This document shows positions 21,290 through 31,550 of a DNA stretch of 64,000 nucleotides, one piece after another (the first letter of the stretch is position 1; each line of letters opens with the position of its first letter). A model generated the notes under the pieces. It saw only the letters and a program-made list of their open reading frames with translations. It searched no databases and had not been told where the DNA came from. The stretch is taken from the NCBI RefSeq assembly GCF_003573695.1, contig NC_039360.1:64481911-64545910 (forward strand). Reading direction: 5' to 3'. The DNA is from Papaver somniferum. Lineage: Eukaryota; Streptophyta; Magnoliopsida; Ranunculales; Papaveraceae. The translations under genes were made by a program, and so were the position numbers.

Positions 21290-21359
21290 GCATGTGCAAT
21301 ATGTTGCGAGCTAAAATCATAAGTATATATCATCGATAAGGACGCGGCAGTATGCTTGG

Positions 21360-23820
21360 TTATATTTCTCCAAGTTTGCCTCTCAAGGCCTGTAAAACAG
21401 TCTCCGTTACATCTCTAACATCTAGACAATTTGAATTTTCACAATTTACATCTTCAATGATAGCTTCCATACAAAATGAGGATTGGTTGCATGACACATT
21501 GAGTTGAAGCACATTAAGACCTTTTTCATCAAAACTTTCTAATATTGGCACCATCAAATCCTTCTCTTTCTTGCAATTCACCTTCACCAGAAAACCAGTA
21601 TTGCCGATCCTCTCGACCTTTACCTCCTGCTTCATACATACATTCAATAATAAGCAAATTTAGTAACTTTCTCAATCCACACAAAATTTACTTTGAAACT
21701 GATAAGGCCCATCATGCGTTTACAGTTCTTGCAACAGTTGCCCATCTACTAAGCCCAATAAAATAATTTATCTCTTTGCAAGAGTGGAAAGAAATCAAAG
21801 AAACTTATTTTGAGGCATACTAGATTTTTTCTGAGGCATACTAGATAATGCCAAAATAGGGTCACTAAATAAAAAACAACATCACCCCTCATCCACCATT
21901 TTTGATAATGGCATAACTACCCTTATATAATTAGTGTAAATGATTATGATTAGAATTGATTAATTATGAATTTTAAGGATTGATTAAACATTAAATTATT
22001 AGTGGTGAATTAGTAGAAAACTCAAATTTATGTGAGAGAGTTGGGATTTTTGAGAGGAAGAAGAAGAAGTGAAGAAAAAAAGCTTGGGTTTTGACTTTTG
22101 AGATTTTAGTAATTTGAATGTGTGATTCAAATCAGAGGTAAACTTCTATCGACGTTTAATTTTCTTTTATAAGTTGAATCTGCCAAAAAATTGAATTTTT
22201 AAAACCCAGATTTGCTGACCAGATGAACAGTTCGGTTGATAACTTTTGAGTCGAACCTCTATTTTTTTTTAAATTATACCTAGGTTCGGCTGATAACTTG
22301 TCAGCCGAACCTAGGTATAATTTCAAAAAAACAGAGGTTCGGCTCAAAAGTTATCAGCCGAACTTCACTCAGAAACTGAATCATCCACTAGGTTCGGCTT
22401 GAAAAATTGATGTTCGGCTGGAAAATTGAGGTTCGGCTGAAAATATTGTCAAGTCGCATTAGCCGAACATAGTGTTTCTCTAAATCATACACTAAGTTCG
22501 GCTCAAAATTGATACTGCAAGATCAGCCGAACTGATCTTCTGAAAACCCTAGTTTCATCTTTGAAATCATATTCTACCGATCAAACAAAATAAAATCAAT
22601 CAAAAACAAGATGGGTTTGTTACGCATACATTCTAAAATACATCTAAGAGCAATTGAGATTTGGATTTCGCATTCCAATATCGCTCACTTCGATTCGTGT
22701 TTCCTTTGTTTGATTAATTTCTTTATTGAACTGGAGTCCTATATGTTTAAGTTTAAAGTTTATTTTGATTTTTAATTTTAGGTTTTTGAGGATAAGGAAA
22801 CTATGACAAATTGAAATTATTTAGGAATATATAGGTAATTACACTACCTTTAGACACCCCTTATAAATCCATCCTAAATAATAATAATATAATGGATGAG
22901 TATGCCTAAAAAAAAATGAGTATCCCCAAAATAGGTTTCAAATTAAAAGGGTTTACAGTCGATGATAACACAAAGTCACGAAGATTAAATTCAAAATAAA
23001 ACAGAGTAAAAAGATTATTTTAAATCACTTTAAGTAGTAAGAATATTTAAATAAATAAGGACGGACTACACACGGAAGCTTGCAAGAGCATCTACAAAAT
23101 GCCCAAGAACGAGCAACATTTACAGGTTTTTTCATACAAACTATCGCTCATTAATCACCTTGAATAACTTACAAGTCTTCCATCAAATGATAAGAGATAA
23201 TCAAAGTAAATTAATTTGTAATTGGAATCAAGAAAAGAAAAATGAGAATCATACTTATACAGATACTATCATAACTAGCTAGACGAGTCATGCATGCATG
23301 ATAAATTAACTATTTAACAAGTTCTTATTAATCTATGATCACTAAAAGCAAGATGATGCCCGAGTCATCCTGTTATATCACTAAAAGCAAATATTCTTCC
23401 TTTTAATTCATTTTAATGAATCGAGTTGATCTAATCAAAATTTCATTGTGAGATAGTACTTCTGAGAGAGGGATACAGAGAGAGAGAAGATCGTTACCGT
23501 GGGCGGATGATTACGGCTGATTAGGTGAAGATATTGATTGTTGAGAGCTTCAACTTTGAGTTTCAACTGTTTGATATAGTCAAAGGCATCCAAAATGATT
23601 GAATTCATCCTCACCTGTGAATTATATGGTTATGAATGATGATTTATTAGTAACTAGAACGATGAGACCGTAAACATCAATATTAACCAAAACAAACTTG
23701 ATGATACTACTAACTGACCATATGAAGAACATTACTTACCGATTTTGAACCGGTTAGGTCACGAAGAATTCGAAGTTTTCTTTGCAAACCCTTTTGATTC
23801 CTTTCCACTCTGCACACCAT
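21360..23820 (-). CDS. Atypical bHLH-like protein with ACT-like C-terminus, 154 aa, three exons
   Basis: Exons are 23,820-23,740, 23,614-23,498 and 21,626-21,360. Both introns (125 and 1,871 bases) are GT-AG in phase 0. The ATG has an in-frame stop 12 bases upstream. Residues 9-23 (QKGLQRKLRILRDLT) resemble bHLH helix 1 and residues 30-51 (MNSIILDAFDYIKQLKLKVEAL) helix 2. The run of basic DNA-contacting residues is missing. Residues 67-154 resemble the ACT-like dimerisation domain of plant bHLH factors (VERIGNTGFLVKVNC, LNVLQLNVSC). Size and layout resemble the short Arabidopsis proteins At2g40435 and At3g56220 (from memory). Inference: a nuclear partner that dimerises with bHLH factors rather than binding DNA itself. 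There are no stops or splice defects, so it could be functional. Confidence 0.82.
21805..22938. mobile_element. Inverted-repeat (MITE-like) transposon in intron 2 of the bHLH-like gene
   Basis: The left end, TATTTTGAGGCATACTAG with a second GAGGCATACTAGAT copy, matches the inverted right end (TATTTTGGGGATACTCAT, then AGGCATACTCATCC). The 1.1 kb interior has no transposase. It contains a long hairpin and many TTCGGCT/AGCCGAA motifs (22,231-22,545). It is probably a non-autonomous DNA transposon. The superfamily is not assignable by eye and target duplications were not resolved. Confidence 0.6.
22231..22363. repeat. Long hairpin: 62-63 bp arms, 7-nt loop
   Basis: Arms 22,231-22,293 and 22,301-22,363 are reverse complements with about five differences. 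Both arms carry AACTTTTGAG, CGAACCTCT and ATTATACCTAGGTTCGGC in mirrored order. The loop is TAACTTG. Transcribed as part of the intron, it would fold into a near-perfect stem. Confidence 0.9.
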
Positions 23821-23940
23821 CTCTGCTAGCTAGCCGACGAGCTTTCTCTCAAGTATTCTGGCTTAGTATCTTGGACTCCTATTTTTTTTTGAAGGTTTCT
23901 CAGCTTATATTGCATAGGCATGGCTGGATACATATGGCTT

Positions 23941-23948
23941 TTTATATA
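23941..23948 (-). promoter_or_regulatory. TATA box of the bHLH-like gene
   Basis: TATATAAA on the minus strand, followed by AAGCC, lies 121 bases upstream of the ATG. The spacing is plausible for a plant core promoter with a 5' UTR of about 80-90 bases. Confidence 0.5.
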
Positions 23949-24002
23949 CATGTAGTTCTGAGAAGGATCAATGATCTTCTACTTTGTGTTTGTAAAAGGC
24001 CA

Positions 24003-24600
24003 ATTACAGGATGGTCATATTTTTGTAATTCATTCACAAAATGATCATATTTTTGTAATTCATTCACAAAATGATCATACTTTTGTATTTCGATTACAAA
24101 ATGGTCCCACTTCCATCCGATTTAACATTTTTGAATAAAATGGTGTTAACTTTTCCCATAATATCCTCCTCCAAAATACCCTCTTTATTTAATAAATTGG
24201 TTGATGCGGTGGTGATGAAGCGGTGATGGTGGTGGTGGAAGCTTAAGAATCTTCACTAAACCCCAGAGGGGAAGCGATGAACCCTTTGGGGGAATGCGGC
24301 GTAACGATCCTGAATGCGTTTTAATGATCATGAATGCGTTCTAACGAACCTGAATGCGATGTAACGATATGTAAGCGGCGGCACCACCACTTACAAATAG
24401 CACCACCATCAAAAAACTATAATGAAGGTAGAATTTGAAGTTATGTATGAAAGGATAAATAGGAAGGATATGTAGGTAATTTCATTATCATATTTAACTG
24501 TGAATCACCACTTAACTCTCTATTTAACGGAAATATGACCATTTTGTTAATGATTGTAACATTATGACTAGTTTGTAAATCGTGTCTTAATAGCACGACT
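24003..24600. repeat. Inverted-repeat element with short tandem repeats at one end
   Basis: At 24,011-24,107 a roughly 37-bp unit (TGGTCATATTTTTGTAATTC, then ATTCACAAAA) repeats about three times. The inverse of ATTACAAAATGGTC occurs near 24,535-24,565 as GACCATTTTGTTAATG, so the ends pair imperfectly. The interior is noncoding and includes GGTGATGAAGCGGTGATGG. A MITE-like element is likely, but its exact ends are unclear. Confidence 0.4.
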
Positions 24601-26384
24601 GTTATGCAATTTTTTCTTTGTAAAATATATGTATACTAAAATACTCTTGTTTTTCTACAATATTCAAAAAGCTTCAAATGGAATTATGTCATCATACATT
24701 ATCTCAAATTTAGAATTTATAATTATAGTATATTTTATGTCATTTTGCTTTCCTTATCTCTTTCCAAATATAGAGGGCTATACCTGAGCTAGCTAGTCTA
24801 ATCTAGATACCAAAACAAAATAATAACTGTCTACTTGAAGTCGGACAAATAGTAGACGACTTTAGAATAACTTTAAATGAAAAAGAATTCAAGGCTGAGT
24901 TTCGAAAAAAAAAATCCCGAATTTTAATCCCGCAACACACAAGCATCGGGACCCATTTTTACCTTTACTAATCTTAATGTTTAGGAGTTTTTTTTAATCC
25001 CTCAGATCGTTTATGGGGATAAATAAAAAATTCGGTGAGTGTATCACTGCTCGTTGAGTTTTAAGTATGTGCAAAGGCCATTCAACTACTATCAATGAGC
25101 TATCCTGAAGTCTAACGACAACAGGTAAACAAAGGATCTGGAGATCTAAACAAGACATTTTCGATTCTGTAGCGCACATTTATTCTTATAAAGTTTAAAC
25201 ATCAATGATCAGAGTAGTTGACCACTAGACACGGTCAAACATGCAAGGTTCATGCTAAATTAATTGCGCCGTGATTTTTTAAGTTTTATTCGTCAATGTC
25301 TTTTGCGTATAACAAACGTACATATACGTCACAATATCCAACCACTTGTTTACCACCCGTACTATGCCGTGGCTACAAGGACGGCCTATTCAAAATTTCA
25401 AAGTATGAAAAGCTTGTACTGGATTGATTAAGTAATTCATTGGGCTATTCGGATGCAGCAAAGGTTGTATTAGTTATTGTTACTTATTCATTCTGATTAG
25501 GATGGCGAACCAATAATCATACTTCATTAATGAAATTAAGTTAATTAGGTCTCTCTATAAGAATCATGTCTTCATCCTTTCCCGTACCGCCCGTACGCCC
25601 TGATGAGTTAGTCTTAGACTTTTAGTTAGATTATGTATTTTAATTAAACTAGTGAGCATTATTCCAATTCACTAAACCATGATCATGTGGTAGTTAGTTG
25701 GGTTTAGACTTTTTGATATTGAGAGAACAAAATTATCACAGGATATTCCGATTCTTTTCAATGTACTTTCTGCTGCCACCAGCATATTTTTAAAAACTTA
25801 AACACTATACTTTGGCATGGGTTGTGACTCTCAGTGATTAAACTAACAGGAAGAAATAATCTTTTTCCTTTTTAACTGTAGGATTTATCACTGGGTCAAG
25901 ACTAGAAGGGTAATTTGGTAAAATGAATGAATAATTTGGATTTGGAGGATGGGAATAAGTTGTAAGATAATATAGAAATGAGCAGCTTTAACTTTTTGGT
26001 GTTGATATAACATATATAAAGGGACAAGTAGTAGAGTTATGATATGAGGTTGAAGCATGCAGTACCATTTGAGCAGCGCAGTGCATGGAGGAGACCGACA
26101 GTTTGAGTCAGTCCAGAGTATATGTATCACGAGTCTCTTGCTTGATGATTTTGTTTGCCTCGTTTTTTTGTCCGTCTCCCACGTACAAACAGCTAACCCA
26201 CAAACTCTCTCAACCTTGGCTTCATATGTTGCCTAAACAAAACAATAAGAACTATGACACCTTCACTGTTATCTATAATATCTCATCTTGTTGCGTCTAT
26301 CCCTCGGCTTTAGGTTTGGGAAAATTATGCGCGCCCCTAAAAAAAATAATATTCTGTTAGGCTTAAGATTATTTTTAGTTTTCG
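24601..26384. other. Intergenic, nothing recognised
   Basis: AT-rich DNA without a supportable ORF, RNA gene or repeat family that I can recognise. Short open frames here lack codon structure and homology-like motifs. Confidence 0.6.
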
Positions 26385-26404
26385 TAACCTCCATAATTAT
26401 ATGA

Positions 26405-27262
26405 AATTTTGAACAATAACTGCATAACGGGTTATGCATCCTATTTTTTCAGGATTATAATTAGTAACGCAACTTGGATATAACATATCTAAAAAACCAT
26501 GCCTTGGAATTTTACAAATTTTATATCATTGGAAATCTTTTAAGCTACACAACGAGTACAAACAACAATATCAAAATTTTGTTTTTCACGAAAAAATCGG
26601 AGGTGATCATCATTTTAGGTAAAATTTTCGAAAACTTGATACATTACCATTATGCAGCCACAGAAAAGATGCATAACACATTATGCAGACGCAACAAAAG
26701 ATGCATAAAACGTTATGCAACCATATTTTGGTTAATGCATTTACTAATTTAGTTATGCAACCACGAAAACGATATATACACCTAAAAAATAACATCACAA
26801 AAAACAAAGGACGCATAACGAATTATGCAATAATTTTCTCAACTACATAACAAGTTATGCATCCATTATTTTTGTTAATTTCAGTGCTTAGAAAAAACGT
26901 TGATGCATAATGCGTTATGCAACCATATTTTTGGATGCATATCAAGTTATGCATCAATTTTTTTATTTCAGTGCATATAAAAAAGTGGTTGCATAATGCT
27001 TTATGCATCCATTTCCACGATTGCATAACATGTTATGTAGATATTATTGTAGGTGCATGACAACTTATGCAGTCTTTGTTTTTGCTGGTTTCAATAGTAA
27101 CAAAAAAGTTGTTGGATAATGTATTATGCACCTTTTCAATTTGTTGCGTAACAGTTTATGCATCTAATTTAATCTGCATAACATGTTATGCACCTTTTTA
27201 GTTTTCTGCATAACAAGTTATGCAGCTATTTTAATTTGCATAACATGTTATACACCACCATT
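26405..27262. repeat. Cluster of GCATAAC/GTTATGC palindromes
   Basis: About 15 imperfect copies of an 18-bp palindrome, best seen as TGCATAACATGTTATGCA near 27,175. They are spaced about 30-60 bases apart (for example 26,420, 26,680, 26,811, 26,846, 26,904, 26,990, 27,022, 27,175, 27,208, 27,238). The centres vary while the arms are kept. The DNA between copies is mostly unrelated. Confidence 0.8.
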
Positions 27263-29460
27263 CCACCTGCCCTAACATACATCTAAATTCCTTCTTAAGC
27301 AGCATCAACTCATCCTGTTCATTCTCCATCTAAATCCCTTCTTATGCAAACATCACTCTTCCACTTCCAGTTCAAGTCACCAATAACGTGTTCACTGCAA
27401 CCAGCTGAACCCTTGCATTCACAAATCAACAACCTCATTTCTTTCTTGTTATGGACTGCAATCCCTTTCGGCAACAACAAATAACAACATTTCCATCTTC
27501 AGTTGCACCCACACAATCACCGCAAACCATACATCCATGAAATCAAACCTAGCAATTTCAATTCATGCCTGCAATTTATACCACCAATAGACCTATTCAA
27601 TCATAATTGCCAGAACATCTCAAACCCCCATCTTCTAATTCTTGATATAACTGCTGAATTTTATGCACGTATACGCGTGACTCCAATAGTCTGACTTAAA
27701 CTCGAAGAAAGTTGAGCTAAAAGATGGGATACCAAATGTCAAATTGGACGAAGTATATTTTAATACAAACAGCCATAAAACAAACCACGCTAACTTGCGA
27801 AATTCACAACTACCTGTCAAAGAGGAATTTATGCAGCATTGCTCGACTACTTCTTCTAGTCTTTAACATCTCATGCGCAAGTGCTTGTCAATTGAGTGGA
27901 GAAGAAGATTACGCTCATTTCCTTCTTGTACTCATTCATCAAGTGGGATTAATCAACACACAGCCGGAGCATAATTAGCAATTCCAAACTCATCGATCAA
28001 AAACAACAACAAAATCCAAATGTACCACCAATCGTATATATACATTTGTACATGAATAATTCTTGCATTACCAGTGTAGCTAAGCTAGACTCCTCATACA
28101 AGAACAAAAATGCAAACACTGATTGAAACCTAAACCTAGCTCCGTCCATTTTTGCAATACTTAGTATGCAGTAGAGAGAATCATGACAAAATTCAACAGA
28201 TAATAGGAAGAACAACGAATTTAATGTACTCTCACTAAACTTGGAAAAGGGTATCTTATTGTTTTCTTCATCTTCACAAAGAACTCAAATTGTCACTATA
28301 AGTATAAGGTTCATATTCCTCAAAGATTGAAAATTTAACTAATGTTGATACTTATTTGAGTGGGGAAAAAAAGGATTTCATGGTTTACTTCTAAACCTAG
28401 ATTGTCACCCCAATCTTGTTTGCGAAATTACTCAAATTTGAATTAATTTAATCGCACATCAATCAATTTTTGCTACAAACCCATGATTCTAAAATTGCAA
28501 AGAATACAGAAAGATATGAAGAAATGGGGTTGTTACCTTCGTTTTTGACATACTCAGCGAATGTATTGCAATCTGAACAGAGAGGTAGACAATGAACTAA
28601 GAAAGGTGCAGATTTAATATTACTACCTTTGGAAGAATATATGATCAATTCCTTTGTTGTTGCTTCTTCAAACTTTCTCCAATCATAATTGAGATCTAAA
28701 GCCTAAGAATCGAATATTCCAATACAAAACCAAAACCTAAAAGCAAAAAATTGAATCGATATGAACTGAATTGAACGAAGAAGAGAAACCTGATAAGAAT
28801 CAAGAGTTGAAAATGATGGAAGTTGGAGAGAATCTCAATTTGCAACAAAATCAACAACTACTTCCTCTTTCTCTTATATTCTCGTTTCTTGCCTCTCTCC
28901 GAATCTTTTTCTTCTAATTAAAAAAAAATGGGTCTCCTAATATTTTTTCTAAACAAATGGGTGCGCACGTGAACTTCTAGGACGGTGGGTTTGATGGTGG
29001 AAAAAATTTGAAAAATGGGTGTGACCGTAGTTTTCATTTTAGGTTTTGGATTACTTGATCTATTCACGCGTGGGCCAAATCAGCAAGGGTGGATGAATCC
29101 TAGTTCCGCCACTGCATTCACGTGTTATATTTGTGGAATGAATTTATTTTAATCCCCATCTCGATACTGACGAGCTTCGAATTCAGATCTCTAGTATCAT
29201 CACCTAGTAATTTTACCATTGTACCATAGTGATACCGGTTTCGTGAAATAAACTTGTATTTGTTGCATGGGAAATATAATAAGATATGTAGCTTACATTG
29301 GAGATATTTCTTTTTTCTCCTATCAAGTCAGAAAAGTTAATGGGAGTTACTCCATAACTGTAAGAGCAAGTATTAGATACAAACAAAGAGAATTAGTAAT
29401 TATTATAAAAATTCATTCACTAAAATTAATCTTTATTTGTTGTGTCTTATGCAACTAAAA
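27263..29460. other. Intergenic, nothing recognised
   Basis: Bases 27,290-27,480 look like decayed coding or UTR sequence, but no protein family is recognisable. TGGGTGCGCACGTG near 28,960 faintly resembles an inverted GCGCGCCC near 26,332. That would bracket the palindrome cluster in a larger element, but the match is too weak to call. Confidence 0.5.
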
Positions 29461-29477
29461 CAAATGGAAAATGAACA

Positions 29478-31262
29478 TCATTGACAATCACCAGAAAAAC
29501 CAGGACCTCCATAGTAAAAAAGTGTACCACTTGAATCAGTCTCACCAAGTTTCAAATCATAGCATGTTGGATTTGTTTTAATAATGGAAACACTTCCAGG
29601 GATTTCGGCTTCATAATTTTCATCAAATACTTTAACTTGACTAAAGAAACTTGATATTCCAAAATTCCCTCCCGAAGGCAAATGACCACTAACCATTTGA
29701 GTACTGGTATGTCGCCCATCAGGTTGTGTGTTCGATACCTGTCCACCAAAGTGTATTGATGTTGCTTTTGATGATAATTGCTTGAAGAGAAAGTGTTGTC
29801 AATATCCCACAATAATACCTTCTAGTTGTAACCACCAATTTCCACTTGATTGTTCATGAGAAGTTGTTGTATGTCAAGATTATTTTTGGTCGGAACTACA
29901 TTGGATATGAAAAATAAGAATGTCGACTATTGCTAGTGGTTACCTTAAACATTGTAAAAGTGTTGAAGTACTGGATACCATTAAAAGTGGATATATGAGC
30001 GAAGTTGGCACCAAGGGAGACCTTCGATGTTGTCTGCACAAAGCCTGAGCAGAGGATATTGTAGCAACCCGTGTTGTTGTAGTGGTCAGCCCAAAATAAA
30101 ATCATATTATGGTCCTATGGATGACTATTTGAGAAGTCTATAAATATTTCAAATTTGGGATGGAAATAATAATAACAACCAAATAATATTATTACTTATC
30201 GTCCAGTACACAAAAAATCATGGCTCATCGTCACCATATAAGTTATTACTGACCTAAAATATCGTCATGAGTGTTTATAGTATTATAAAAATAGTTTATA
30301 AACAAAACATGTGAAATGGTTTTTGGATACATAACTTACTTCCCATCCTGCTTCAATAGCTTCTTCGTTGCCGCCCGATAAAATCCAAATTTGGGATGCA
30401 CTATATTCCTTTCATTGTTCGACTAAGGGTTTCCAAATGTTAATATCTGCTTGTGCTCCTTGGAAGTTGTCACCTTCCGGAGAAATTACCACGTATTATA
30501 CCATATAGATGAGGCAAAAAAAAAATCCTCATAATTAAATCAACCATGATACATGTAATGAATATGGTTTAGGGATAAAAATGGTGTATACATACCTCTT
30601 CGGTATTAGTAACCTCGTTTGAGGACGATGGGTGAAAATGTTTATTTGAAGTTATAAGGTTTGGTTGGTAATCCTTTCCGGACCTTCGTACAGGGATAAT
30701 TTCTTCTGGGCATGATCCATACTTATGCCAAGTTTGTACTAGATCAAGGTGTCCCCGCTCCTTTGGTTGTACTCCTTAAGGATATGAACCCGGTCTCATC
30801 TATTTTATTACAATCATTTCGGCATTTATTTCAAATGAGTAAAAAAATAATAAACACATAAATATTCTTTTATGAAATATAAAAAATATATATATAATAT
30901 GTAATCAATAAAAAAAATCAAAAACATATTGAAGATATTATATATTATGTATTACGTGACCTGTATCAGATGATCACGAAACAAAGAATTGTTAAAAGCA
31001 GGTTGCCTGTGCAAATCGTAACAATCAATGATTTCGCCGATAAAAGTTAAGAAAATTGTTAGAACTAACTTAAAATCCTTAAAATCACATTCCATAAGAG
31101 TTATTATGAAAGAAAATATAATTTCCCAATCCATGCAAAAAAGAAAAAGTCACAAATAAAATAAAAATATATCTAACCTTAATGGTCTTGATAATTGGTG
31201 CATCCACATTTGAAATTCTTGTACCATCAACTAATTCATGATTAATATCCAAAAGAGAGTAT
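29478..31262 (-). pseudogene. Neprosin-family protein pseudogene, 5' part removed by E5
   Basis: Recognisable pieces on the minus strand are five. 31,262-31,178 holds an activation-peptide end (NVDAPIIKTIK). About 31,043-30,961 has EIIDCYDLHRQPAFNNSL. 30,799-30,596 has SCPEEIIPVRR. About 30,515-30,340 has FQGAQADINIWKP and SSQIW-like residues. 30,110-29,478 has TGCYNILCSGFVQ, HTSTQMVSGHLPSGG and FYYGGPG before the stop. This order is that of plant neprosin proteins (secreted glutamic-type peptidase domain, formerly DUF239). In-frame stops lie at 30,776-30,778, 30,412-30,414 and 29,799-29,801, and one acceptor near 31,044 lacks AG. The signal peptide and first exon are missing because E5 begins at 31,263. 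Confidence 0.85.
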
Positions 31263-31550
31263 TGAAAAAGCGGGGCTCTAACAACACCACCCAATATTTC
31301 GCTTAGCAATTTGTATGGACTAACTCCGAAATACTTTGCTAGAGAATCAACTAGACAGTCAGACTCAATCTAGATTAAAGTATCTCAAGGAGTTAATATC
31401 TCTCTCTTTATTTGATTTTTACTCAAGCTAAAAACAATAGAGAGTCTTTATCAAATACAAGGAATAACTTGGATGGTACGAAAGATCAATATCCAAGGAT
31501 CAATCAATATAAATCAACAACCAAGGGTTGGATTTCCAATTGATGATATT
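31263..31550 (-). repeat. E5 left LTR, piece 1
   Basis: It begins TGAAAAAGCGGGG and matches 57,017-57,302 of the right LTR. It stops at the E4 insertion. The last five bases, ATATT, are one copy of the E4 target duplication (ATCTT in the other copy and in the unoccupied site). Confidence 0.88.

Noticed and set aside
24994..26360. Small ORFs between the bHLH-like gene and the palindrome cluster
   Set aside because: No family motif, codon pattern or splice structure; consistent with chance ORFs in AT-rich DNA.
26405..27262. CRISPR-like array of short repeats with unique spacers
   Set aside because: The DNA is plant nuclear, the repeats are imperfect palindromes with variable spacing, and no cas genes exist; CRISPR arrays do not occur here.
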